Assembly: GCA_963210315.1 (NCBI GenBank)
Contig: OY723262.1
Span: forward strand, 1,674,001-1,738,000
DNA: 64,000 bases
Direction of reading: 5' to 3'
Origin: Rhynchopus euleeides
Lineage: Eukaryota; Euglenozoa; Diplonemea; Diplonemida; Diplonemidae
Position 1 is the stretch's first letter, and each line of letters opens with the position of its first letter. Made by a program: the position numbers and the translations under genes. The notes beneath the pieces are model-generated. The model made no database searches. It saw only the letters and a list, made by a program, of their open reading frames with translations, and was not told where the DNA came from. Shown one piece after another: positions 33,488 to 44,500 of the stretch.

Positions 33488-33712
33488 GGGGGGTCTGGGG
33501 GGCGTGAGCCCCCCAGCCGCCGGAGGCCACGGTAGCGAACATCTGTTCGTGTGGGCGTACAGATTCTGTGCGAGTTGGCTGCGTCCTCAGAGGCGACTGG
33601 AGTGGTTGGACCCCGACTTGATGGGATTCGAAGGACTTGAGTACGAGACGTACGCCACAGGGGGGTCTGGGGGGCGGAGCCCCCCAGCCGCCGGAGGCCA
33701 CGGTAGTGAACG
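33488..33712 (-). repeat. Two GC-hairpin modules in tandem (minus orientation)
   Basis: Modules at 33488-33548 and 33660-33712, separated by sequence homologous, inverted, to 5071-5187 of the Mutator-like element. This appears to be part of another member of that group. Its ends could not be found, though GAACAGCCCTG at about 33950 may be one end. Confidence 0.6.
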
Positions 33713-33994
33713 TCTGGCTCTCCAGTTGGCCAGCAAGGCGAACGGTACGTGGGACAGACTTCCCTTCCATCCTTGTGCGCGCCCTGTCGACTGGGGAAAA
33801 CTTAGAAAAAAAAATTTCCTCTGCGAAACAACCTTAGAAAAAAAATCCCCTAACAAAATTCTTAGAAAAAAACTTTTTTTCCCCTTACAAAAATTCTTAG
33901 AAAAAAAGTTCAGAATCCTGAAAGTGGGGAACAAGCCCCCCAGTTAGGAACAGCCCTGGTCCATGCAGTTCTTTTTTTTTTTGCAGAACAGAGC

Positions 33995-34670
33995 CAGGGC
34001 GTTCGCTATCGCCCACCGATCCCGTGTGGGGTGGGCGAAGTTTTATTTAGGGTTTTGGGAATTCGGGAATTTTTTTTATCCGTCGGGAGGCGCCCCTCGG
34101 GGGCGCTTCGCGCCCCCTCGGGAGGTACACATTGGCTACCTCTCCTTGAGAGGGCAGATCACTGCACTTCTGGCAAGGCTGTTAGTACCTCCGAAGGCAC
34201 TAATAGCCTTGCTTATGAGCGAAACGCGTGGATCGGCAGGGACCGCTGTGCCACACAGTTCAGCTGCCAGGGGGGTCTGGGGGGCGGAGCCCCCCAGCCG
34301 CCGGAGGCCACGGTAGTGAACATCTGTTCATTGCGGATGGAGAGATTCATGCAACTTGAAAGGACTTGGGCGCCAGACATACGCCACAGGGGGGGTCTGG
34401 GCGGAGCAATACATCGTACTTTGGGGAAGGTCGTTGTGGTTTCCTTCTGACACTCCCTTCTTCGAGCATTCCCCATCCCCTGAGCCTCGTGATCCCGTGG
34501 GCTCTTTCACCACCCACCCCCCTTCGGGGGGTGGGGGCCGAGCCCAGAATTTTTTTATCCAACTTCGCCCCCTTGGGCGAAGTTGCCGGGCGAAGTTGGG
34601 GCGAAGTAAATCCGAACATTTATTTATTTAGGCGAAGTTGGCCCAACTTCGCCCAGTAGCGAACGCCCTG
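33995..34670 (-). mobile_element. Mutator-like MITE (CAGGGCGTTCGCTA family), copy 2
   Basis: A 676-bp element beginning CAGGGCGTTCGCTA and ending TAGCGAACGCCCTG, flanked by AACAGAGC at 33987-33994 and 34671-34678. Its whole length matches 21364-22041 in inverted orientation with scattered differences, including the GC-hairpin module (34270-34331). Confidence 0.85.
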
Positions 34671-34678
34671 AACAGAGC

Positions 34679-35704
34679 CCCTCCCTCTCCTCTCGTGAAT
34701 CGCTATTGAATGTCAGCTCATCTGATGTCGAAGCAAAAAAAATCAGCCAAAAAAAAGAAAGCATTTGAGAACGAATCGAAGAGGAAGCCGTTCAGGCTGG
34801 GCGAGTCAGAGGGAGTGGGGCTGAGGGGCCTGGGGTTTCTGGGATGCCGCTTTCTCTTTTATTTTGGGGAGATTTTGCTGTTGCACTAATCTATTTGTTT
34901 TCTAGCCTTTACGCCCTTGCACACTTGCACGCCCCGCAGGCAGCCCGTCTGTGCGCGGCTGAGCAGACTTGCTGACCTATTGGTACGAAATAAAAGGCCG
35001 CCCCATTGATTCGGAGTTCCCGGTGACGGCACCATCAACGCCTTGCCAAACACGGGGATGACAGCTCAGCACTGAGGGCAAGCAGTCACTGGTGCCCCGG
35101 TGGTGATGGCTCGTCCGCGCATCGCTTCAAGCTGCTCCCCAACACCGCTCCGCAGAACAGCTGTGCCACTGCTGTGACACTGCTGCCTCACCTCCGCCTG
35201 AAGGTTGATGCCGCCTTCTTGCTGCCACTGCCCTCACGTCACACAGGGTAACTGCTAGAAAATAATATTGGTGTTGCCAAAGCTGTCTCCCCAAAAACAA
35301 ATATGGGATTCGGGGGGGGGGGGGTGGGTGGCGTCTAGTTCGGGGAGAATCCCAGTTATGTTTTCAATATTTTATCAATCTGTAATCGAACCGAACGATG
35401 CGATGACAGAAGGGGGGTATGGCAATGGAACAATCAGTCACATGCCGTGTGAGGCTGCAGTAGGCGCCTCGAACGTGCACTGTCGATCACTCAGTGCGAA
35501 TGACCAGCACCTCGACACCAATGAACGGAAACCCGCTGTGAACACAGATGGTTCGAGTCAAGAGTACAGCTGCTTGTGAATCTTATCTGACTACTTCATG
35601 CAATGAAATGTCGAGAGTGAGCTACAGGAACACCCCCCTCATTGATAAAGCCCCACAGTCAAAGTGCACAGGGGGAAAAGACATGCGACGGGTAGTTCTT
35701 GCAG
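34679..35704. other. No recognisable gene
   Basis: One T-rich acceptor-like sequence (TTTGTTTTCTAG at about 34908) is followed by unrecognised sequence. Nothing is supported as a gene. Confidence 0.4.
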
Positions 35705-35706
35705 TA

Positions 35707-36071
35707 CCTGGGACCCCCCGTGTTTAAGTCCCCCCCCTGGAGGCGATTTTCGGCCGGGGGGGACTTAAACACGGGGGGGGGCGGACCTAAACACAGGGGG
35801 GGCTTAAACACGGGGGTGGCACAGTGGAGACCAAGAAGACCTCTTCCTCTGCTGTCGTAGGGGGGTAATTCCGGTCCGGAGGGACTTTTGGCACCCCACT
35901 TTTCGACTCTGACAGCACCTGGAGGGCCTAGGGGCCACCTGATGACCCTCCAGACCAGCCCACCCCCGTGTTTAGGTCCCCCTGTGTTTAAGTCCCCCCC
36001 CTGCCAGACCCCCAGGGGGGGACTTAAACACGGGGGTAAGGGGGGGGGACTTATACACGGGGGGTCCCAGG
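35707..36071. mobile_element. TA-flanked MITE (CCTGGGACCCCCCGTGT family), copy 3
   Basis: TA flanks at 35705-35706 and 36072-36073; nearly the same as copy 2. Confidence 0.9.
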
Positions 36072-36073
36072 TA

Positions 36074-37500
36074 CAGTCTCAATTAGATTAACCCCCCCCC
36101 CTCGGTATGCATCCATGAGAGTATTATTACGCCACAGTACTACCAATACCCACCCCTCGGCGTAACACATACGACATCCACCCTGTTCACCTGATGCGCC
36201 CCACCTGTCCTCAGATGGGTGCGAGGCACAAAGAGATGCGCAACCAAACCACTGGGTACAGAGTTCACCTTCCATAAAACACAGTTCAGGGTTGCACGCT
36301 CACTCGAGTTCGACATACCCTCGGCTTCATTGAATGAGAGAGGCCGGAGCGGTGCTCTCTTCAGGTGGGTGATGGTTTCCTCAAGACCTGCTGCACGGCA
36401 ATTGATCCATTCTCTAGTCGAGCTGCTGGGGTCATTCGCTCTGTGCCGAACAGTGTGCCAGTTTCGCCACCTATTTGGCGAGGGGGGGCTCATTTTCCTG
36501 CGCGTTCTGAGTGACGACCCAAACGAACCCCCAAGCCTCTGGTCAGGCCGAACAAAAACAACCAAGTATGGCAGGCTGGTATGGCGCTGCCATATCTGGA
36601 TTTTTTAAGAAAATTATGAGGTGTGGCCGATGCCACCCCAGCCAGACCTGGGCACGGCAAAACACTGAACAGATCTTCCCAGCGTTGCGGAGGCCTGCCT
36701 TGCCGGTGCTTGCGGGTGGCGGTGTATTTCATGGCTGGTTTCTATCTTATTTTACAGCCCCGTCGGTTTCTTCATCCCAGTTTTTCATAACACCATGCTC
36801 TTTGCCTTTTCGAGCTGTACTGCCTTCTCCGAGGACAAGCCCCCTCCCCCCAACGCCCTGTTCAGCGGAAAACAACTGCCTGCAGAACGCGTCCAGGACA
36901 ACTTGGATGTGCTAACGTACTCGTCCTCATCTTGACAGCACGCATGCAACCCGGATTTCTTTCCCGCATCTCAAAGTGTTGCTGCAAAACCATGACACCA
37001 CGATGAGGGTCTCTGACGCCATCGACCCGGTTCTGGTTTGCGCATCGTGTGTGAGACGTGTATTGAATGGCCATACCACACCCGTTCTCTCGAACCGTTT
37101 TTTTAAAATTCTGGGGCATCCGGCCGGACCCTTTTTCCCGAAGAGTTTCAGGCAATCTGCTTGCGGGAGGAAAAAGGGGCTCCGTTGGAGGGAAAAAAAA
37201 AGGAATTCGATCTTTCCTGGCGGCAGAGGTGTCTGGCATGCAACACCTGTGCCGCCCCATTTTTTTTTGAAATAGCAGAGCGAGAATCCACCGCACCCAA
37301 CCCTAACTATTTTTTTCGGAATTTTTCAAATTTCCGAAATCCTTTCGGGTGTGTCCGTGGGAGGGTTTGATCGTGTTGATGGCCTATTTGCAACGGGTCA
37401 ATATCAGATCTTACTCAGAGATGGTTGGTGGCTTTTCCCAAGCCATCACCAAAAAAGAAGTCCTGGCATTTGTCGTAGGGGGGAGGTGGGGGGGGGGGGG
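36074..37500. other. Unassigned sequence, possible exon remnants
   Basis: The minus strand over 36140-36500 reads continuously in one frame with protein-like composition (for example EWINCRAAGLEETITHLKRA) but has no domain or splice support. The rest appears non-coding. Confidence 0.35.
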
Positions 37501-37504
37501 GGTA

Positions 37505-37687
37505 GGGGGGGTCATAAGCCCCCCTAAAAACGTACGAAAACCAAAATTTTCAACATACCATCAGAACCGCCCTAATACCTGATCTGACCCGAAAATCCGA
37601 CCCATACCCCCCCCGGAAACTGTCTGGGGCCCACTTGTGACACCTGATACGCACTTTTGTGATGATTTTTTGGGGTCCTAAAAAATG
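37505..37687 (+). repeat. Left TIR of the 12.5-kb element
   Basis: GGGGGGGTCATAAGCC start; ends GGGGTCCTAAAAAATG. Pairs with 49881-50051. Confidence 0.85.
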
Positions 37688-38016
37688 CCACCAACGATTT
37701 CTTAAGCTACAGTTTCTGTACTTCATTGGTATACACACTCGCGCTCCCCCCCCCCCCCTGGTCGGTTGGGTCGGTTGGGTTCTCCCCTCCCCTTTCAAAA
37801 ACCCCTCCCTCTCCCTCCTCTCCCCCATCCCTTTTCCCCTTTCCAAACTTCTTCTTGAACTTGCGGGCGGGCAGAGTCGGGAGGGCTGGTTGGGCTAATA
37901 GCGTATCCCCAAGCAAAAAACCACTCCCCCTGGGGCCACTTGTCCCTCGGGCTCTGTTCCCCTTCCCTTCCCAGTCCCCCCCTTCCCACCCCCGACGCAC
38001 GCGAGCGCGAGTCGTG

Positions 38017-38514
38017 ATGGAGGCGCGAGATGCGCCCGGCCGTGGGCACGCGAGGAGGCGAGGGCAGTGGGCCCTCATGGCGCTGCTGGTGGCGGCGCTC
38101 ACGCCCCCAGCGGGAGAGCAGCCCGGGCCGCCCCCGGTAGCGAGGGAGACGGGGGGGTCGCAGCCCCCCACACGAGTGCAGCCCGGGCCGCCCCCGGTAG
38201 CGGCAGCGGCGCGGGGGTCGCAACCCCCCGCACGTGGGCAGCCCGGGTCGCCCCCGGTAGCGGCGGGAGCAGCGGCAGCAACGGCTGCGGCGGCGGCGGC
38301 AGCACCGGGACAGGCGGAGCCGGGGGAGGGCGGGGCCCACACGGGCCCCCCCCCAACAACAGCACACCGGTCTGACCCACCGGCTTCATGCACCCCCCAA
38401 CGGCACTCCCCGACGGCTGCGGAAGGGCCGCGGCCCCCCCCCCGAGCAGGCAGCGGCGGTCACCGCTGCAGAGACCACGCCCGCAGGGCCTCTGGAGCGG
38501 CGGAAGCCGCTTAG
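38017..38514 (+). CDS. LINE ORF1 candidate, proline/alanine-rich
   Basis: 165 codons beginning MEARDAPGRGHARRRG, preceded by pyrimidine-rich sequence. Three 60-bp tandem units (starting at about 38118, 38178 and 38238) encode a 20-residue Pro-rich repeat beginning QPGPPPVA. This is followed by an alanine run and a low-complexity tail ending ASGAAEAA. It stops 34 bases before the large ORF's first ATG. A separate small ORF before the enzyme ORF is common in LINEs, but there is no recognisable gag or RNA-binding motif here and GC-rich sequence opens ORFs easily. The frame also continues upstream to 37726 through a polypyrimidine tract that is unlikely to be coding. Confidence 0.4.
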   Translation: MEARDAPGRGHARRRGQWALMALLVAALTPPAGEQPGPPPVARETGGSQPPTRVQPGPPPVAAAARGSQPPARGQPGSPPVAAGAAAATAAAAAAAPGQAEPGEGGAHTGPPPTTAHRSDPPASCTPQRHSPTAAEGPRPPPRAGSGGHRCRDHARRASGAAEAA

Positions 38515-38548
38515 CCGCCCCCGCGGGGCCAAGTACGGCGCCCCCGGC

Positions 38549-41500
38549 GTGATAGCTGACAGGGGGGGACGAGATGGGCTCTGCCCGCGTTGTGGGGGAT
38601 GGTGGGAGGGAGTGTCGTGTGGTCCCCCCCCCGTCCCGGGCTCCCCCCTCCCAGCTTATGTCTTTCCACCCCCCTCCCCCGAGCTCCCCCCCCTGGGCGG
38701 GTACTGGGGGGTTGGCTGGGTAAGGGCGACTCTTGGGTGGGCGGTGGTGGTGGCGGGGACGCTGGGCTGGAGCTGGTGGCCGGCTGTATTTGCCCTGAGT
38801 CGGTGCCGGGCGCGAGGCTGGTGGGCAGTCGGGCGGAGACGGGCGACGAGGCTGATGCACAGTGTGTGGGGGCAGTCGAAAGCGTGGAGAGCAGCGGTGG
38901 TGGGAGGGTGCTGCTGGGTGGTGGCGGGCGGGGTGGAACGCGCCTGGGCCTCGTCAGCTGCTGCGTGCTGGGGGTTCGTCTTCGTCTGGGAGCCTAGGTG
39001 GGTCGCACTACAGGGAGAGACGGCCTGGGCCTGGTGGTGGGGGTTGGGGGTCCTGCCCGTACTGCTGGCTGCGGGGCTGTCCCCATCAAGAGCGGCGCGG
39101 GGCATTTCCTGGGCCCTAGGGCGGGTGAGCCGGGTGGTGCGCTGGCTGAGGGTGTCGGGCAGGGCGGCGGGTGTGCTCCCGGGGTTCACGGAGGCGTGCG
39201 GGCTGGCGGCGGGCCTGGGCGGGGCGGCCGTGATCGCCGCCGGCGCGCTCTGGGTTGAGGTCCTATCTGCGAGCGATCTACGGGCAGGAGTGGTGGCGGC
39301 GTCCGCATACGGGCTGGCGACGGGCGGGTGGGTGCTGGTGGGCTCGGCGATGGTACGGCAGCGCCGCCTGGCCAACCGACGCGGCTGGCTCCCTCGCTGG
39401 TCGTGGAGGGCCCGCAGGCGATCCCGATGGGTGGCCCGCAGGCCGCGCCTGGAGGTTCTCCTGCCTGCCTCCGTCCGCCGCTCGGAGGACCGGATCGGCG
39501 CCGGGCTGGACGCGCTGCGTCGGGTGAGTCGGGCGGAGCGAGTGGCAGAGGTGTTGCCGGTCCTGGCGTCGGCGGGGGCCCTGTCGGGCGGGGTCTGGGG
39601 GCTGGGGTTCCTGTCGCTCGCGTGTCTCGTCTGGGCTGGGGTGGAGGTGGCCGTGACGGCAGCGCGGCTGCGGGAGTCGGAGATGCGGGACGCGGTGACC
39701 CTGGACTTGTGGCGCTCCGTACAGCCCATGAGACGGACCCGCCTCCTGTGCGCAACGTCAGAGCGCCCCCCGCTCTTCCTCGGCCCGCGCGACCTGTGCG
39801 GTGGGGACCTGGAGATGGAGGAGGACTGGACTGGGGTGGACGAGGTCCTGTCGCAGTTCGGGGGGTCCAGGGTGCCGAATCAGGCGACAGGGGACTGCCT
39901 CTTCGCGGCACTCACGCCCACGGCCGCCCTCCCCTCCCACGACGACATAGTGGGCATGCGCTCCGAGCTGTCCCGGCGTGCAGGGGACGCCTCGGTGAAA
40001 CCTCAACTGCTTCGCTTGTTAGGGGACGCCAGGCGGGTCGAGGAGTATCGGGCGGGCCTGGCTGGTGCGGCGCATGGGGACCACCTCGCGCTGCACCTGG
40101 CGGCGGGAGCGTGGGACTTGTCAGTGGTGGTGGTGCAGGAGGGCAGGGGTCAGGCAATCCGTGTGGACCCGCGGCGCCCTAAGAAGCAGGGGCCAGCCCC
40201 CGCAGATGTCAGGGTGGTGGCTCTCTCTGGCAACCACTACGAGGGAGTGGCCATGCCCCTTGCCCGACGCAGGGCCCTTCGAGAGAGCGCGGCGCCGGCC
40301 CACCTCAGCCCAGCCACGTGTCGAGACGCCTGCCCGGCGGCCCTAGGGGAGGGTGCCCAGGAGGCAGAAGGGGCGGGCCTGGGGGATGTGCGTCGCCGCT
40401 GGTTCTGCCCCCTCACGGCCTGCGCGGGCTCGGCTCTCCACCGGCATACGCCGTATTCGTCCAAGGAGACGCTCCGCAAGCACGCCCAGGCGCACGCAGA
40501 CCAGGGTGAGGAGTTCCCGCCGAGCGCGCTTCGTCTGCTGGGCATGAAGAAGTGCATGTGGTGCTCGAAGGTAATGAGCACCTCCTTGGACTCCTGCGTG
40601 AAGTGCCGCCCACGTGGCGCGACCCCTGTGGTGCCGAACAGGCGCGCACCCTCTGCGGCGGAGGCAGCGGATGCGGGTCGCCTCCCTCCCCTTGAGAGCA
40701 TCCACACGGAGCGAGTGGGGGTGTCGCTGTCGGTCCCCGGGGCGATCCTCCGCCCGGCGGCGGTAGCCTATAGCCAGGCCCTGTGGGATGTCGCAGCGAA
40801 TAGTTCGAGCACCACGGCGTGGCTCCGCCTCCTCTTGGTGCCCAAAACCCTCTTCCGCACCTACCGTGGAGGGAAGAAGAAGCAGCTGCTGGCGAAGCGG
40901 GCCCGGGAGGAGGCGATCATCCTCTGGCGGGAAGGACGCGCGTCGGAGCTCTGGCGCCGGGCCCGGACGGAAGCCCCGGGCCCGGGACGGGTGGAGGCTG
41001 CCCCCACATGGGAGGAGACGGAGGAAGCGGTGGTGCAAGCGGCGAGACAAGGGCGGTATTCGGCGGCGATGGCGCGCACCAGGAGCGCCGGCCTGGCGCC
41101 TGCCACCCCTGCCACGAAAGCGAAGCTCCTAGCAATGCACCCGGAAGCGGACAGCCCAGCCATCTCCGCGGCGACGCGGGTAGTGCCCGCGGATGCCACC
41201 CCCGCCGAGGTGTTTAAAGCGCTGAAGGGGTTACCGAGGGGCACGGGCGCCGGCCCCTCAGGCCTGAGGGCGGACCACCTCCGGGAGCTCGTCCAGGTGG
41301 AGGGAGTGGATGTGCTTCCGGCCCTCACGGCGGTGGTGAATGTCCTGCGCAGAGGCGAGGCCCCCCCGCAGCTGGCCCGGCACATCGCGGGCGCGTCTCT
41401 GGTCGCGCTCCCCAAGCCAGACGCGGGGATCCGCCCGATCGCGGTTGGGGAGACCCTCCGCCGCCTGGTGGCCAAAACCCTCACCGCAGACGTCAGGGAA

Positions 41501-44500
41501 CAGGCTGGGAAGCTCCTCCTGAAGGGGAGGCAAGTAGGAGTGGCGGTGGACGGCGGACTGGAGGCGGCCACGGCGGTCGTGAAGGACTTCGCGGCGCGCA
41601 ACAGGGGGGCGGACAAGGTCCTGCTGAAGATCGACTATGCCAACGCCTTTAACATGGTTAACAGGCAGGCGTTCATCGATGCTGTCAGGCGGGACCTCCC
41701 GGAGCTGTCGGCGTGGGTCGAGTGGTGCTACGCGTCGCCCTCAGCCCTGATATACCGTGGCGAAGTGCTCGAATCGCAGAGGGGGGTACAGCAGGGGGAC
41801 CCCCTCGGGCCGCTCCTGTTCTCCCTGGCCATCCGCCAGCTGACCGAGGACCTAGGCAAGCTGCCGGGGGTGGAGGGCAGCGTGTGGTACTTGGACGATG
41901 GCACGCTGATGGGCTCCCCCGGGGCGGTCGGCCACGCGTTCGCGATCCTCGAGCGGCGGAGCGCGGAGCTGGGCCTGGTGGTGGCACGCCGCAAATGCGA
42001 AGTGATCTCGCTGAATGGGCACTCGGTGGAGGGCCTCCGGGGAGCGGGCCTTGATGTAGCCGCGACGGAAAAGGAGCGCGCGACTCGCATGGACCTCCTC
42101 CACCACAACTTCGAGTTCCTCGGGGCTCCGGTGGGGGATGCGGAATTCTGCGAGCGGGTGATGGATACAAAACTGAGAGAGAAGTTCATCCCGAACCTGC
42201 GCCAGCTTCACCACCTCCAAGACGCGCAAGTGGCCATGACCCTCCTGCGACACTGTGAAGGCTTCTGCAAGCTGGTCTTCCAGATGCGCGCAATTGGGTA
42301 CGCCGGGAGAGAATACCTTCGCCAGTATGACAAGGAAATCGGGATGGGGCTGGCATCTGTGCTCGGGGACAGGGACGGGACCCTCCCTGACGATGCGCGA
42401 GACCAGGCGGCCCTGCCCGTCAGGCTAGGGGGTATGGGCATTCGGAGGTCGGAGGACCACATCACCGCTGCGGCTTTGGCGGCGGCTAGCTCCTTCTTCC
42501 CCCTATGTGTGCAGCTGGACAGCGGATATCGTTGGGATGCGGATGCGTGGCGCGTGGCAGCGACCGCCCACAACGAGCTGGTGGCGGAGGCGGACTGGGT
42601 GGACCCTCACAAGCGCCCGGGCGAGCCCCTCCGCCAGCGCGACCTATCCCTGGCGATCATCAGCCGGCAGCACGAGACCCTACTGGCGGAGGCTGACGTG
42701 CTGAGTAAAGGGCGTCAGTTGTCCGCGTCCCTCCCAGGCGCAGGGGCGTGGGTGACGGTGACGCCAGAACAACAGTTTGCGATGGGGAGGGAGGAGTACC
42801 AAGTGGCGGCTCGCCTGCGCCTGGGCCTCGTCGTCTTCGCCCCTGGGTCGCGGTGCCACGAGTGCGGGGACGCCATGGACGTCTTGGGCGCCCATGTGTT
42901 CAGCTGCCAGGCATCGGCGGACCGCATCAAGCGCCACGACGCGGTGAAGCTCGGGGTGCTGGGGCTGGCGCGGGACGCGGGACTCGGCCCCCAGCTGGAG
43001 CCCAACCACCTCCTCTTGGGCGGGGGCAAGCCGGCTGACGTGTTCCTCCCGTGCGGCATAGGTGAGTCGCGGGGCCGGGCGATCGACGTGACCGTGTGGT
43101 CGACGTGCGCGGAGTCTGCGAGGCAGGGTGCGGCGAGAGCGCGGGGGTACACCGCGTCGCGGGCTGAAGCATCCAAGCATCGCAAGCACGGGGCGCGGTG
43201 TCAGGAGGTTGAGATCGCCTTCTCCGCGTTCGCCCTGGAGCAGTCGGGCGGGATGGGTCCGGAGGCCGTGCGGCTCTTCAGGCACTTGGTCAGCTTCGCG
43301 GTGGACCACAAGCTGGGGGACAGGGCCGAGCTCACTCGTTCCTGGGCGGCGCGGATAGTGGTGCCGTTGATGCGGGCGGTGGGGCGGTCGTCGCTCCGCA
43401 GGGGGGCGCTGTGCACGGACCTGCGCTCTGGTCAGACTCGGGAGCGGGTCTTGCCGGATCCGCTGGTGGGCGTGGAGCCGGACTACTTCTTCGCGCCTGA
43501 CACGGACCTGGCCCCCGCGCCACACTTCGACGGGCACATGGACGCGGAGGATTTCATGTGTGACCCGGATGACGCGGCGGGCCCCGAGGAGCCGACCCCT
43601 GAACCCGAACCTGCCCCTCCCCGCCGCCCACGCCCGCCGCCTCCCCCCGCGGAGGGGGACCTCCCGCAGCCGGCGGGTGGGGTGGCGGCTGACCCCCTGG
43701 CCCAATTGCTGGAGTGGCGCGGCCAGACGGACGGGAGGCTGAGCTTGTCGTCCCTGCAGCAGCAGGCGCGGCTGGGCCTGGTCGAGCCGGACGGGTGGTC
43801 GTTCCGGGTGGGGGACTGTGCTTTTGATGCGTTGGCCACGCTGGGTGCCCGATCGGTGAAGCAATCCAGCGGGTGGCTGCGCCAAGAGGCAGTCCGCAGG
43901 GCGATGCGCGACCCGGACCTCCGGATGCGGGTGGAGGAGGGTCCGAACCAGTGGGCCGAGCAGATGATGCGCGCAGGGAGCGACGACGTGCGCACCTGGG
44001 CGGACTTCATCGCCCTGGCGGCGGCTGCGCGCGTGACCAGATGCGTCGTCCTCGTGCTCATCGACAACCACCAGCCGATGCTTCTGTCCCCAGTAGGTGC
44101 GGGTGCAGTGGTGGACGCCCACTGTCTGCGGAGGACGGGGGGGCAACATGGGCACTACGTGCCCCTAGTTATGCCGGAGCCCATGCGTCAGCACCTGGCG
44201 GGTCTTCCCCCGAAGCCGATGGCAGCGGATGTCACGGGGTGCGATGGTGATAGTCCCATGCAGATGGTGCGTCAGGGGGGCTCGGCGGGCCAGGTGGAGG
44301 AGTGCGAGAAGTGCCGCCGCCCGTTCGACCGCTCCGCGAGGCATCACGCGTGTGGCAGATGCTGGCGCAAAGTGTGCGCGTCATGCGCAGTGCGGGGTGA
44401 GCGGTGCCCAGGCTACATTGACCGGGTGGCGGTGGATGTCGACGCTCCAGACCCTGCGGAGCAACCCGCGGTCACCCCGGATCTGCGGGAGGTCCTGGAG

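Noticed and set aside
33250..33960. A third complete Mutator-like element
   Set aside because: One end (GAACAGCCCTG) is suggestive but I found no matching left end or target duplication.
34267..34300. Bacterial-type rho-independent terminator at the G6/C6 hairpin
   Set aside because: The hairpin is part of a dispersed eukaryotic repeat module and is not followed by a T run.
38656..39911. Long minus-strand ORFs opposite the LINE
   Set aside because: Antisense shadows in GC-rich DNA; the plus frame carries the recognisable domains further on.
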